From: Verrucomicrobiota bacterium
Lineage (GTDB): Bacteria; Verrucomicrobiota; Verrucomicrobiia; Opitutales; Opitutaceae
NCBI GenBank assembly: GCA_014584295.1
Contig: JACTNC010000058.1
Location: 1 to 64,000 of the forward strand
Length of the DNA: 64,000 nucleotides
Direction: 5' to 3'
Part shown: positions 8,901-17,265 of the stretch, in pieces
How positions within the stretch are numbered: position 1 is the stretch's first letter
Layout: every line of letters begins with the position of its first letter
The notes under the pieces: generated by a model
Told to the model about the DNA's origin: nothing
Databases searched by the model: none
Seen by the model: the letters and a program-made list of their open reading frames with translations, nothing else
Made by a program: the position numbers and the translations under genes

Positions 8901-8995
8901 AAGACGACGCCCAGCTCTTCAAACAGTTCCAGGACAACGAATCATTCCGGCGCTGGCTCACGGACACCATCTTCGGGCTCACCTACGAAGGCTGA
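5957..8995 (+). CDS. hsdR: Type I restriction endonuclease subunit R
   Basis: 1012 residues. An N-terminal nuclease region contains the ExK of the PD-(D/E)xK fold (FELKN, E175 and K177). It is followed by a superfamily 2 DNA translocase: Walker A SAGSGKS (K334), the DEAH box (440-443) in ILIDEAHSSQGG, motif III FTATPKNKTLEMFG, and motifs V/VI TGYDEPLLHTMYVDK...VQTLSRLNRAHP. The C-terminal helical part docks onto HsdMS. The enzyme pumps DNA and cuts unmodified DNA away from the recognition site. The gene ends the hsd operon. A very long open frame on the opposite strand is a by-product of codon use. Confidence 0.96.
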   Translation: MATTDTSEKGLETLIMRHMTGSDGLHPEEAAELAPREVGSGWIAGSPKSYDREFAVDSDQLFIFLRNSQPDEFAKLGIGDRKDRKAIARQKFLARLQGEISRRGTIDVLRNGIKHGALSFDLFYGTPSPENTKAVERHAQNRFSITRQLAYSREETKRALDLCGFINGLPVMTFELKNSLTKQTVEDAIEQYRRDRDPRETLFEFGRCVVHFAVDDARVAMCTHLKGAKGTAKDSWFLPFDQGWNDGAGNPSNPDGLKTDYLWKRILTPAGLTEILENFAQVVEEENFKTGRKKKVQVFPRYHQLDVVRKLLADVRAKGAGQRYLIQHSAGSGKSNSIAWLAHQLIGARKDGKEVFDSIIVVTDRRILDKQIRETIRGFAQVGSIIGAVTEGSGTSKTQQLAKFLKDGKKIIISTVQTFPFVLDSIGTEHRGGTFAILIDEAHSSQGGRTAAAMSAALNEGEGGEEESTEDKINAELEKRIKSRKLLGNASYFAFTATPKNKTLEMFGLPYPEGGEVKHRPFHSYTMKQAIQEGFILDVLRYYTPVESYYRLAKTIPGDPEFDVKKARKKLRRYVESHGKAIRDKAEIMVDHFIEQVIGQNKIGGQARAMVITGSIQRAIQYFFAFRDYLAETKSPYKAIVAFSGEPEFKGEKVSESKLNGFPSGEIADRIQEDPYRFLICADKFQTGYDEPLLHTMYVDKALSSIKAVQTLSRLNRAHPKKHDVFVLDFQNDIKTIEESFAAYYRTTLLSSETDPNKLHTLKSEMDNYQVYSPEQIDRLVELYLGGADRDKLDPILDACVAVYVKDLDEDGQVDFKGKAKAFVRTYDFLASILPYGVKEWEKLSIFLNFLISKLPAPKEEDLSKGILESIDMDSYRAEKKATFAILLPDTDVEIEPVPTNGGGRKPEPELDRLSNIIKAFNDQFGGLFNDPKTVEKRIIEVIPPKVLADAKYQNARKNSDRQNARIEHDQALKRVITAMFKDDAQLFKQFQDNESFRRWLTDTIFGLTYEG

Positions 8996-9015
8996 CGCGA
9001 GGACTTCCGGGGTAG

Positions 9016-9315
9016 TTGGCGCTGCGCTTCGCAGAATTCCGGGGACTCCTTCCCCAAGGCGGGGCGGCACTTCGCCTTGAGGCCTTCGCAGAGGACCGCG
9101 TTGCCGGTCGCTGGCATCCTAGCGGCATAACGTCCGACGAGATTCTCGCGGAGGCAGATGCAATTTCGGAGCGCCATACGCTCAAGGGTGGACACCGCGC
9201 TTTCAACATCCTCGATGTCGCCCACGCAAAGCTGGCCGGCTCGAAACAATTCCTCAGCTTCGATGCGAACCAGATCGTGCTGGCAAGAGCTGTCGGACTT
9301 GCCATAGGACCTTGA
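9016..9315 (+). pseudogene. 5'-truncated VapC-like PIN domain gene
   Basis: The encoded 99 residues match the second half of a PIN-domain toxin: ALRFAEFRG, then a helical spacer, SERHTLKGGHRAFNILDVAHAKLAGSKQFLSFDANQIVLARAVGL. The last part carries the conserved D of DVAHA and the FDANQ segment. The N-terminal half, with the first catalytic Asp (usually xxDTN or xxDSS), is absent, and a TAG stop sits directly before the first usable codon (TTG at 9016). The fragment begins 20 bp after hsdR ends, so it probably marks the break point of the restriction island. Confidence 0.7.
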
Positions 9316-9352
9316 CCGTCCCTGACAGGTACGGTCCCGTTCTGCATTCTCC

Positions 9353-10345
9353 ATGCTCCTGAAATATCCGAAAACTCCTCATCCCGCAAAATGGCGGATC
9401 CTTGGCTGCGCGCTGGCGCTGTCCTGCTCCGGCCTGACGGCAGGCTTCGCCGGCGATCCACATGTGGTCGAACGCACTCCCGGCCTCGTCGCATTCTGGA
9501 CATTCGGCGAAGAGGCTGGCCATCCGCGTCTGTCCCAAGCTACCGCACAAAAGCATCCGCTGCGAGAAGTGGGCGGTCCGATTCCGCGAGTGGCCGGTGG
9601 ACCTTTCTCCGGATTCTCGGCCGACCTGGACGGGAAAACCTATTTTGTCATTCCCTATGCCGAGACGGGCGACCTCAACATCTCCGGACCCAAGGCCCAG
9701 GTAAGCATGTTTGCCGTCGTTCGTCTCGTGAACCTGGAACAGAGTCGCGCGATCGCAGGCATGTGGGCCGAGGGCAAGGGCCGCGGCGACGACAGCGGCA
9801 CGCGTCAGTATGCCTTGCTCATGAATATGCCGTTCTACGGCGGACCAAACAAGTTGACTCCCCACATCTCCAGCGAGGGCGGTGTCACCCGCCGCGCCGA
9901 CGGCTCTCCGCTCCCTTGGAACGGTGACTATGCCGTCAGCGCCCACGTCGTGCCAACCGAGGAATGGTGCACCCTTGGCTTCACCTACGACGGCGTCTAC
10001 GTGCGGGCCTATGTGAACGGCGTCCTGGACGCACTGAAGCTCGATCCCGTGAAGCACCGTCGCGAAGACCGGTACTTCACGCACGAGGGTCCCGGCGGCA
10101 AGGATCGCGGCATGAACCCCTACTATCATGGGCGCGGTATCTTTGCCTACGATGCGGCACGCGACGCGGCCACAAAACCAGGTGGTGGAAGCGATTTCAC
10201 CGTCGGAGCACGCTATGCGGTGAAAGACATCCTGGGAGGCACAACCATCGGGCGATTCGGCGGCCTGGCCGTCTTCAATCGTGCCCTCTCGGACGAGGAA
10301 ATGCTGCGGCTGCATGTCGCCGCGGATCTGGGCACACTGCGCTGA
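9353..10345 (+). CDS. Secreted LamG/concanavalin-like protein
   Basis: 330 residues. A signal peptide is likely ([20 protein letters not shown], about 14-33). The rest reads as one LamG-type jelly roll: [12 protein letters not shown] at the start, an internal strand [23 protein letters not shown] (about 205-227) and the classic end [23 protein letters not shown]. Such proteins bind carbohydrate or act as adhesion modules at the cell surface. No catalytic domain is visible. The ATG at 9353 has no clear ribosome binding site. It appears to be a single gene. Confidence 0.8.
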   Translation: MLLKYPKTPHPAKWRILGCALALSCSGLTAGFAGDPHVVERTPGLVAFWTFGEEAGHPRLSQATAQKHPLREVGGPIPRVAGGPFSGFSADLDGKTYFVIPYAETGDLNISGPKAQVSMFAVVRLVNLEQSRAIAGMWAEGKGRGDDSGTRQYALLMNMPFYGGPNKLTPHISSEGGVTRRADGSPLPWNGDYAVSAHVVPTEEWCTLGFTYDGVYVRAYVNGVLDALKLDPVKHRREDRYFTHEGPGGKDRGMNPYYHGRGIFAYDAARDAATKPGGGSDFTVGARYAVKDILGGTTIGRFGGLAVFNRALSDEEMLRLHVAADLGTLR

Positions 10346-10584
10346 GGATTGTTCTGACTCAAACGCGGCTGAAAGACGGGGTGCCGCGGGTGGCCGGCTT
10401 TGGTTTGTCTCTGCAGCATTTTTCCCGTTTCCGCTTTCATACAAATCTCATCAAGAGGCGCATCTCCCCTCGTCATCGCGTTTTGCGAAAAGCATCGGTT
10501 CGAGCACGAGCATCATTCGATCCCGCAGCCAGAAAGGCCTGCGCTTTCCTTTCGATCAAACTGAGCTAACGTTGGCTCGCTGCA
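10346..10584. other. Gap between LamG gene and small membrane protein gene
   Basis: 239 bp without a convincing gene, terminator hairpin or repeat. Confidence 0.6.
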
Positions 10585-10866
10585 ATGTTCGCGAACCTGA
10601 TCCAACTCCTCACGCGCAGCGAGGCTCCGCCTCGTGACTACGACGTCGCCTTCGTGAAGGGCGTCGATGTGAAGTCGCGTGAGCCGCGAAGCAGGCTTGT
10701 CGAAAAGCGGCTGGTCTGGGGCTGGATCGCCATCCTGGTGAAGTGTATCATCGTCGACTGGGCCATGCGTCACTACCACGTGCCCATCAACCCCGGCTGG
10801 GTCATCTACCCGACTCTCGCAATGGGCGCAGTCTGCACGCTGCTCTATTGCTGGCGCCGGGGATAA
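10585..10866 (+). CDS. Small membrane protein, unknown
   Basis: 93 residues with a soluble N-terminal half (MFANLIQLLTRSEAPPRDYDVAFVKGVDVKSREPRSRLVEKRL split across residues 1-43) and two hydrophobic segments (VWGWIAILVKCIIVDWAM, about 44-61; WVIYPTLAMGAVCTLLYCW, about 72-90). I do not recognise the family. The balanced composition and the clean membrane segments support a real gene. It stands alone, 128 bp before the penicillin acylase family gene. Confidence 0.55.
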   Translation: MFANLIQLLTRSEAPPRDYDVAFVKGVDVKSREPRSRLVEKRLVWGWIAILVKCIIVDWAMRHYHVPINPGWVIYPTLAMGAVCTLLYCWRRG

Positions 10867-10994
10867 AGTGGCGCGCGCTTTTTGCCTGCCGCGGGTGCAA
10901 CGATAAAGGTTGGCACTGACGCTGCGGCGGTGACAATTTCGTCCGCGGTTCCGACGCGCCGACGTATCACCGCGCCGCGCAACTGTCACAAGCC

Positions 10995-13445
10995 ATGCTC
11001 TCCACGCTCCAACGCCGCCTTCGCATCATTGGCGCCGCCGCCTGCGGCATCGCCCTGATCGCCCTGCTGCTCTTTGCGTGGGCCTGGTCAAAATTCCGCT
11101 CCAGTCTGCCCGCCCTCGACGGCAGCCTGGCGGTCGCGGGTCTCTCGGCACCCGTCGCGATCGAGCGTGATTCCCTTGGCGTGCCAACCCTGCGGGGCGC
11201 CTCACGCATTGATCTCGCCCGCGCGCTCGGCTTCGCCCACGGGCAGGACCGGTTTTTCCAGATGGACCTGTCGAGGCGGCGGGCGGCGGGAGAACTCGCG
11301 GAACTTTTCGGACCCGTTGCACTTCCCCTCGATCGCGGCGCGCGGGTGCATGAACTGCGCCCCCTCTCCGCGCGGATGCTGTCGCAGCTTGCGCCCGCGG
11401 AACAGCAGTTGATCGACGCCTACACCGCAGGCGTGAACGCGGCATTAAAAACCTTCGCAGACAGGCCTTGGGAATACCTGGTCCTCCGCACGCAGCCGCG
11501 GCCCTGGGTGCCCGAGGACACCATCCTCTGCATCTATGCCATGGCGCTTGATCTGCAGGACGAAACCGGCGACTACGAGCGCACGCTGATGGTGCTGCGA
11601 AACCAGCTCGGCAACGCGGGACTCGCCTTTTTTGCACCCGCAATGGGCCCTCATGATGCCGCCCTCGACGGCTCCACCGCTTCCCTTCCCGCTCCGCCCG
11701 GGCCGCGCATTCTCGACCTTCGAGGCATGATAAAGGCCCCGGATCGATCAATGGTTTCCCTACCTACAGCTCCAAAGCGGCCCGCCTGGTACACGCACGC
11801 CGCAGAGTTTCAACCGGGTTCAAACAGCTTCGGGATCGCAGGTCCCGCAAGCGGCGGGGCGGCGACGCTCGAGAATGACATGCACCTCACCCTCTCGGTG
11901 CCCAATGTCTGGTACCGCGCGAGACTTCAATGGACGGACGCCAGCCCGGAGCCGCGCACGCACGAGGTGACCGGAGTCACCCTTCCAGGAGCCCCCGCGA
12001 TCGTTGCGGGCAGCAACGGATCCATCGCGTGGGGTTTCACCAACAGCTATGCGGACTGCAGCGATCTCGTGCAGGTCCAGCCGGATGAGGTCACCCCGGA
12101 CATGCTCTACGTCTACGATGGCAAGGTGCTGGACTTCGAATACCGCAGCCAAAAAATTCACGTGAAGGGCGAACCCGATGTGGAATTGACAACGCAATGG
12201 ACGCGCTGGGGACCCGTCGTCGGCAAGACCGAGGGCAATCGACCTCTGGCCTTCAAGTGGCTCCTGCGGGAACCCGGGACGATCAATCTCAGGATCATGG
12301 GGCTGGAAACCGCGAAGACGGTCGACGAGGCAATCGAGATCGCGCATGTTTCAGGTCTACCAGCGCTCAATCTGATGGTGGCGGACAAATCCGGCGCACT
12401 CGCCTGGACGATCGCAGGGCGCCTTCCCCTGAGGAAAGGATTCGACGGCCGACTGCCAATATCCTGGGCCTACGCCGACCGTGGCTGGAATGGCCTCCTG
12501 CCGCCGGACCAGGTTCCCGTTGTGCGCGCACAACCGGGTGAAGCCCTCTGGTCCGCCAATCAGCGCATGCTCGGCGGCGAGAGATTTGAGAAGCTGGGAG
12601 ACGGCGGCTACAACGCCGCGGCCCGCGCGTCTCGCCTGCGCGACCTCGCACAGGACCTCGCACGGAAGTCCACCGGCAGCACGCCCGACGCCTCCGCATG
12701 TCTCGCCGTCGCGTTGGATGACCGCGGCGTTTTTCTCGATCGCTGGCAGAAGAAGCTGCTGGAGGTGCTCACGTCGGACGCGACGGCAAAACACCCGGAT
12801 CGCGCCACTTTCAGGAAACTCGTCGAGAACTGGCAAGGGAGAGCCACTGTCGACAGCGTGAGCTACCGCCTCGTGAGAAGCTGGCGCCAGCGCGTCGCCT
12901 CGCGCGTCATGGATCCGATCTTCGAGCACTGCCGTGAACAATGGGATGGATTCAATTTTCGCGCCCTGCCCTACGAGGATCCGCTTTGGTCGCTCCTCGA
13001 GCATCAGCCTCTGCACCTGCTGGCAGGGGAGTATGCCTCATGGTCGGATCTCCTGCTCGCGGCAGTCGACGATGTGGTCGCCTCCGTCAAGGAATTCGGC
13101 GTTCCGCTGGACCAGGCAACCTGGGGGAAACAAAACACCGTCACGATCCATCACGCATTCAGCCGCAGCCTCCCCGGATTCCTTGCAAAATTCATCGATA
13201 TGCCGACGCAGGAACTCCCGGGCGACTCGAACATGCCTCGCGTGCAAAGCAGGAGTGAAGGAGCGAGCGAACGAATGGTCGTTTCACCCGGGCACGAAAA
13301 GGACGGCATCTTCCACATGCCGGCCGGCCAGTCCGGACATCCGCTTTCGCCCTACTATCGAGCCGGACACCAGGCCTGGGTGCGCGGGGATCCCACGCCA
13401 TTTCTTCCAGGTCCGGCAAGGCACACGCTAACGCTCACACCGTAG
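10995..13445 (+). CDS. Penicillin acylase family N-terminal nucleophile hydrolase
   Basis: 816 residues. A membrane anchor or signal peptide (AACGIALIALLLFAWAW, about 14-30) is followed by the alpha chain (PVAIERDSLGVPTLRGASRIDLARALGFAHGQDRFFQMDLSRR). The autocatalytic beta-chain start is in QPGSNSFGIAG with Ser276 as nucleophile (family pattern GSN-x-W; here Phe replaces Trp). It then continues TLENDMHLTLSVPNVWYRARL and GSNGSIAWGFTNSYADCSDL. Members hydrolyse amide bonds of beta-lactams, acyl-homoserine lactones or other acylated amines; the substrate cannot be told. Expected location is the periplasm. Confidence 0.92.
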   Translation: MLSTLQRRLRIIGAAACGIALIALLLFAWAWSKFRSSLPALDGSLAVAGLSAPVAIERDSLGVPTLRGASRIDLARALGFAHGQDRFFQMDLSRRRAAGELAELFGPVALPLDRGARVHELRPLSARMLSQLAPAEQQLIDAYTAGVNAALKTFADRPWEYLVLRTQPRPWVPEDTILCIYAMALDLQDETGDYERTLMVLRNQLGNAGLAFFAPAMGPHDAALDGSTASLPAPPGPRILDLRGMIKAPDRSMVSLPTAPKRPAWYTHAAEFQPGSNSFGIAGPASGGAATLENDMHLTLSVPNVWYRARLQWTDASPEPRTHEVTGVTLPGAPAIVAGSNGSIAWGFTNSYADCSDLVQVQPDEVTPDMLYVYDGKVLDFEYRSQKIHVKGEPDVELTTQWTRWGPVVGKTEGNRPLAFKWLLREPGTINLRIMGLETAKTVDEAIEIAHVSGLPALNLMVADKSGALAWTIAGRLPLRKGFDGRLPISWAYADRGWNGLLPPDQVPVVRAQPGEALWSANQRMLGGERFEKLGDGGYNAAARASRLRDLAQDLARKSTGSTPDASACLAVALDDRGVFLDRWQKKLLEVLTSDATAKHPDRATFRKLVENWQGRATVDSVSYRLVRSWRQRVASRVMDPIFEHCREQWDGFNFRALPYEDPLWSLLEHQPLHLLAGEYASWSDLLLAAVDDVVASVKEFGVPLDQATWGKQNTVTIHHAFSRSLPGFLAKFIDMPTQELPGDSNMPRVQSRSEGASERMVVSPGHEKDGIFHMPAGQSGHPLSPYYRAGHQAWVRGDPTPFLPGPARHTLTLTP

Positions 13446-13473
13446 TTCCCAGGCAAAATTTCCGGCGCCCCCC

Positions 13474-14088
13474 ATGCTTCACATTCTCAATCACCCCTTG
13501 GGTGCGCATATCATGACGCACCTGCGCGATCGCACGACAAAGCCCGCGGCCTTCAGAACCTTGGCAAACCGTATCAGCCTGCTGCTTGCGCTGGAGGCCA
13601 ACAAGGATCTCGCCCTCCGCAACATCCCCATCGAAACCCCGTTGGAACCCATGGCGAGCCCAGTTCTCGCCCAACCCATGGTCGTGATCCCCATCCTGCG
13701 CGCGGGACTCGGGATGGTTCAGTCATTCCTCGACCTTTTTCCCGATGTGAGCGTGGGTTATATCGGCCTCGAACGCGATCATACCACGGCGAAGGCCCGT
13801 AGCTATTACTTCAAGCTTCCCGAGCTGACCGGGCGGCGAATCGTCATTGTCGATCCCATGCTCGCCACGGGAGGAAGCGCCGTGTACGCGCTCAATTCAA
13901 TCAAGGCGGCAGGCGGGACGGATATTCGTATCGTTTGCATCGTCAGCTCTCCCGAAGGTGTCGAACGCGTCCACTCTGCCCATCCCGAGGTGCCGATCTT
14001 CACTGCGGCGCACGACCGCGGTCTCAACGACAAGAAATACATCCTTCCTGGGCTGGGAGACTTCGGTGACCGGTTGTACGGAACTTAA
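13474..14088 (+). CDS. upp: Uracil phosphoribosyltransferase
   Basis: 204 residues, close to the usual 208-210. It converts uracil and PRPP to UMP (pyrimidine salvage, cytoplasm). The PRPP-binding loop VIVDPMLATGGSA (about 128-140), the hood region MVVIPILRAGLGMVQSFLDLFP and the uracil-binding C-terminus KYILPGLGDFGDRLYGT are all present. It starts 28 bp after the acylase gene ends and has no Shine-Dalgarno sequence (a C-run precedes the ATG). No linked uracil permease is present. Confidence 0.97.
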   Translation: MLHILNHPLGAHIMTHLRDRTTKPAAFRTLANRISLLLALEANKDLALRNIPIETPLEPMASPVLAQPMVVIPILRAGLGMVQSFLDLFPDVSVGYIGLERDHTTAKARSYYFKLPELTGRRIVIVDPMLATGGSAVYALNSIKAAGGTDIRIVCIVSSPEGVERVHSAHPEVPIFTAAHDRGLNDKKYILPGLGDFGDRLYGT

Positions 14089-14166
14089 TTGCCCTCTTCG
14101 CGTGAACTTTCGTGACTTGCGACGTTTTACCGTGATGATGCCACCCCTTTTACCTCCCCGCGGTCC

Positions 14167-15480
14167 GTGCAGGAGTCGCGTCCGGAGATCGCTCCTGCAC
14201 GCAAACGCCATCCTCAACCCCTGATTCCTCCTGTGAGTTCCCAATCCCAATCCAGAAAACTCGGCGCTGTACTGCTCGCAGCCTTTCTAGGCTGGATGTT
14301 TGACGGCTTGGAAATGGGCCTCTTCCCGCTGATCGCCCGCCCCGCCCTGCTCGAAATGCACGGGGCAATGGGAGTGGGTGCGGCTGATGCCTACGTCGGG
14401 CACTGGATGGGCGTCATCACTGCGGCCTTTCTCCTTGGCGCTGCCGCAGGCGGGCTGGTTTTCGGCTGGCTGGGAGACAAGATTGGACGCGTCCACGCAC
14501 TTGCCGCGAGCATTCTGACCTACTCCCTCTTCACGGGTTTCACCTATTTCGTGAAAAACCCTGAGCAGCTCACCGCAATTCGTTTTATCGCTGCGCTCGG
14601 CATGGGAGGAGAATGGTCCTTAGGCGTTGCATTGGTCATGGAGGTCTGGCCGGAGCGTTTCCGCCCGATGCTCGCGGGTATCATCGGAGCGGCGGCGAAC
14701 ATCGGATTCGCCCTGATAGCAATCGTCGGTCTTTTTGTTCATGTCACCCAAGACTCCTGGCGGTGGGTGGCGATCGTTGGAGCGACGCCCGCGCTGCTGA
14801 CCTTCATTGTCCGGCTGTTTGTGCCTGAGTCTGAGAAATGGGAACAGGCGGCCAAGGCCGCACCTACGCAACCACTGAAGGAGGTCCTTTCTGGAGCCTT
14901 TCGCGGGAAGATGGTTCTCGGAATCGCCATTTCAGGCGTTGCCCTGATCGGAACCTGGGGGTCGGTCCAGTGGCTTCCACTTTGGGCGGACAAGCTCACC
15001 GGAGGACAGGATCCCGAGGCCAAGGCATGGACCGGGCTCCTGAGTGGACTTGGTGCAATCATCGGCTGCATCGCAGGAGGCTGGCTGGGTGGACAGTTCA
15101 AGCGTCGCATCATGTATTTCAGCCTCTGCCTGGCATCACTCGTGGTCTGCGCACTTCTGTTCCGAGGAACGGATGCCTACGGCACGCAATTTCTCACCCT
15201 GACATTCCTCGCAGGAATGACGACGGCCGCCTTCTATGGCTGGATGCCGCTCTATCTTCCCGAGCTGTTTCCCACGCGAATCCGGGCAACCGCCCAAGGT
15301 GTCGCCTATAATACGGGTAGAATTTTCGCTGCATTTGGGGCGCTGTACATGGGACAGCTCATGCAAACTTTCGATGGCAGTTATGCCCGTGCGGGCGCAA
15401 TCGTCACGCTGATCTACATCCTGGGCATGATCGTCATCTGGTTCGCCCCGGAAACCAAGGGCAAGCCGTTGCCGGAATAG
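14167..15480 (+). CDS. MFS transporter (sugar/acid symporter type)
   Basis: 437 residues from a GTG at 14167; a GTG at 14233 (VSSQSQSRKLG) is an equally good start directly before the first membrane helix. Twelve helices are expected: the first is LGAVLLAAFLGWMFDGLEMGLFPLI. The MFS loop motif between helices 2 and 3 is GWLGDKIGRVHAL, and a late helix carries YLPELFPTRIRATAQGVAYNTGR. The pattern is that of the SHS/AAHS-like group that moves organic acids or sugars. The substrate is unknown. It converges with sufU, with only 7 bp between the stops. Confidence 0.9.
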   Translation: MQESRPEIAPARKRHPQPLIPPVSSQSQSRKLGAVLLAAFLGWMFDGLEMGLFPLIARPALLEMHGAMGVGAADAYVGHWMGVITAAFLLGAAAGGLVFGWLGDKIGRVHALAASILTYSLFTGFTYFVKNPEQLTAIRFIAALGMGGEWSLGVALVMEVWPERFRPMLAGIIGAAANIGFALIAIVGLFVHVTQDSWRWVAIVGATPALLTFIVRLFVPESEKWEQAAKAAPTQPLKEVLSGAFRGKMVLGIAISGVALIGTWGSVQWLPLWADKLTGGQDPEAKAWTGLLSGLGAIIGCIAGGWLGGQFKRRIMYFSLCLASLVVCALLFRGTDAYGTQFLTLTFLAGMTTAAFYGWMPLYLPELFPTRIRATAQGVAYNTGRIFAAFGALYMGQLMQTFDGSYARAGAIVTLIYILGMIVIWFAPETKGKPLPE

Positions 15481-15487
15481 ACCGCAA

Positions 15488-15916
15488 TCAACGATCTGCG
15501 GGCTGGCGCATCGCCTCAAGCGCCGCATGCCAGCCAAGGGTGGCGCACTTGATCCTTGCCGGATAGGCATGCACGCCCGCAAACGCCGCGAGGTCACTGA
15601 TCTCGTCGGGCGCCTCTCCCGTGGTCACGATCCGATGAAACTGATCGTAGAGCGCTTGGGCTTCCTGCGGTGTCTTGCCCTTCACCTGGGTGGTCATCAG
15701 CGAAGCGCTCGCCTGCGAAATTGCGCACCCCTGCCCGTCGAAGCTGATCTCAGCCACCCGGTCCCCCTCCATGCGCAGGTAAACGCTGCACTGATCGCCG
15801 CACGTGGGATTGTCCCCGTGAGCAACGCGGTTGGCGGTCGGCAGCACACCGCGGTTTCTGGGGCGGCGATTGTGGTCCAGGATAACGTGTTGATAAAGAT
15901 CGGTAAGATCGCTCAT
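15488..15916 (-). CDS. sufU: SufU-type iron-sulfur cluster assembly protein
   Basis: 142 residues. It has the three conserved cysteines of the SufU/IscU fold: C39 in NPTCGD (with D41), C64 in GQGCAIS, and C124 in RIKCATLGWHA. The insert between the second and third Cys is that of SufU, not IscU. SufU receives sulfur from SufS, acting as a zinc-dependent sulfurtransferase in the SUF pathway. The upstream genes on the same strand are a 79-residue gene and ygfZ, which also serves iron-sulfur proteins. Confidence 0.94.
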   Translation of the reverse strand: MSDLTDLYQHVILDHNRRPRNRGVLPTANRVAHGDNPTCGDQCSVYLRMEGDRVAEISFDGQGCAISQASASLMTTQVKGKTPQEAQALYDQFHRIVTTGEAPDEISDLAAFAGVHAYPARIKCATLGWHAALEAMRQPADR

Positions 15917-16020
15917 GGAAGGATTTGCCAGCGTGGAAGCGGGCTATCCCCCACCCATGCGGAAATTGGAAAAATATTCAAATTTCTCCTTGGGTGCACG
16001 AATAGTGTTTCAACCGCACT

Positions 16021-16260
16021 TCAAATTTCGGTCTGGCTGCTTGCGCCCGGACCGGATCGATTGTCGCGCATCGGCATCTCCCCGTTCCGCCCCTTGATGA
16101 TCCGTTGCAGGAGTTGAGTCATTGCCTCGTCCCGCGACATTCCACGCTCCTTCGCCCACTGATCGCAGCGCTTCTGGATCTGCGATGCCATGGTCTTCGC
16201 CAGTATCTCACTCGCTCCGAGGCGAATAAGCAGTTCCGTGATTTGTTCGAACTCCGTCAT
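16021..16260 (-). CDS. Small conserved-looking protein between ygfZ and sufU
   Basis: 79 residues, mostly helical and charged (TEFEQITELLIRLGASEILAKTMASQIQKRCDQWAKERGMSRDEAMTQLLQRI, residues 2-54), with a loose polar tail. The start codon overlaps the ygfZ stop by 4 bp (ATGA), which argues for real, coupled translation. I do not recognise a family. By position it may act with YgfZ or SufU in iron-sulfur metabolism; that is inference from linkage only. Confidence 0.7.
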   Translation of the reverse strand: MTEFEQITELLIRLGASEILAKTMASQIQKRCDQWAKERGMSRDEAMTQLLQRIIKGRNGEMPMRDNRSGPGASSQTEI

Positions 16261-17168
16261 GTCTGTAGAACTCGAAGCGTTTCAGAACCCGAGGGTTCAA
16301 GGGAGAAGCCACGTGTCGGGTCAAAGCCCAGAAGCGTCACTAGCGCAAAACCCACATACCCCCCCATGGGTAGGGAGGCTGTCGACCGAAGTTCCCCCAC
16401 CCTTTTGGTGCCCTGATACAGAGGCCGCGGACCCCGTGGCGGCCTGATCCCGTCTCCCACTACGCGCATCAATTTCCTGCGGATCTGTCCCATCGCCTTG
16501 AGTCGCGCCATGGTCTCCTGCCCAAGATAACATCCTTTGACATAAGAAATTGCAGGATCCTCCAATCCCGCCTCATTCGGCAGCTCACCCGGCCCAACGT
16601 CCTCGGGCACCGAGGGCAGACCCGCGACAATCCGCTGCCTCTCCACAGTCTCCGCATCGACCTTGGTTCCCGGCCCATTGAATAACGGGGACAGTTTTTC
16701 CGCTATCCACTCCACATGCGGATGCGCACCGCGCCGCCCTCTGAAAAGAAATCCTCCCTGCCAACGATGAAATTTCTCTGATTGAAGCGAAAACCCTGTC
16801 GCATCCACTACGCGTTGAACTGCGACTTCCCCCCATGCGGTCATACCTTCCCATCCGGTGGATAAATCAGTCACAACTACGTCGTCCGCAACAATGTAGC
16901 TCTCCATGCGCTCTAGAAAAAATGCGCCAGGGCAATGATAGCTCAGGATAAAAAACTCACGATCGCTGACTTTGAAAAACAGGCTGTCCGCCAAAACCCG
17001 CCCTTTCTGGGACAACCAGAGACCGTAGGTCACTCCCTGGGCTTCCAGTGACCTTAGATCTTGGGTCACTTGACTTTGCAAAAAGTCCAAAGCGTCTTCT
17101 CCGGTGATGCGAAGCCATGCCGCGGGGCGAAATTCAAAGTACCCTGTTACTTTTTCTGAAATATTCAC
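16257..17168 (-). CDS. ygfZ: YgfZ/GcvT-domain folate-binding protein
   Basis: 303 residues, starting with GTG at 17168. The YgfZ signature K-G-C-Y-x-G-Q-E is at 211-218 (KGCYLGQE, Cys213). N-terminal features include WLRITGEDALDFLQSQVTQDL and GLWLSQKGRVLADSLFF. YgfZ is a tetrahydrofolate-binding protein that maintains certain [4Fe-4S] enzymes such as MiaB. Its place just upstream of sufU, with one small gene between, fits this role. It is divergent from the DAHP synthase gene. Confidence 0.94.
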   Translation of the reverse strand: MNISEKVTGYFEFRPAAWLRITGEDALDFLQSQVTQDLRSLEAQGVTYGLWLSQKGRVLADSLFFKVSDREFFILSYHCPGAFFLERMESYIVADDVVVTDLSTGWEGMTAWGEVAVQRVVDATGFSLQSEKFHRWQGGFLFRGRRGAHPHVEWIAEKLSPLFNGPGTKVDAETVERQRIVAGLPSVPEDVGPGELPNEAGLEDPAISYVKGCYLGQETMARLKAMGQIRRKLMRVVGDGIRPPRGPRPLYQGTKRVGELRSTASLPMGGYVGFALVTLLGFDPTRGFSLEPSGSETLRVLQT

Positions 17169-17231
17169 GTGTTTAATTCGTTTATGGAGAATAGCTTAGT
17201 TTTTATCACATTAAAATTACCAAACTTTCGA

Positions 17232-17259
17232 TTGACATATCCTGTACCGGGTGTATCAC
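17232..17259 (+). promoter_or_regulatory. Sigma-70-type promoter upstream of DAHP synthase
   Basis: A perfect -35 TTGACA (17232-17237) is followed after 16 bp by TATCAC (17254-17259), a 4/6 match to the -10 consensus. Transcription would start near 17266 and run rightwards into two hairpins. Confidence 0.55.
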
Positions 17260-17265
17260 TTGGAC

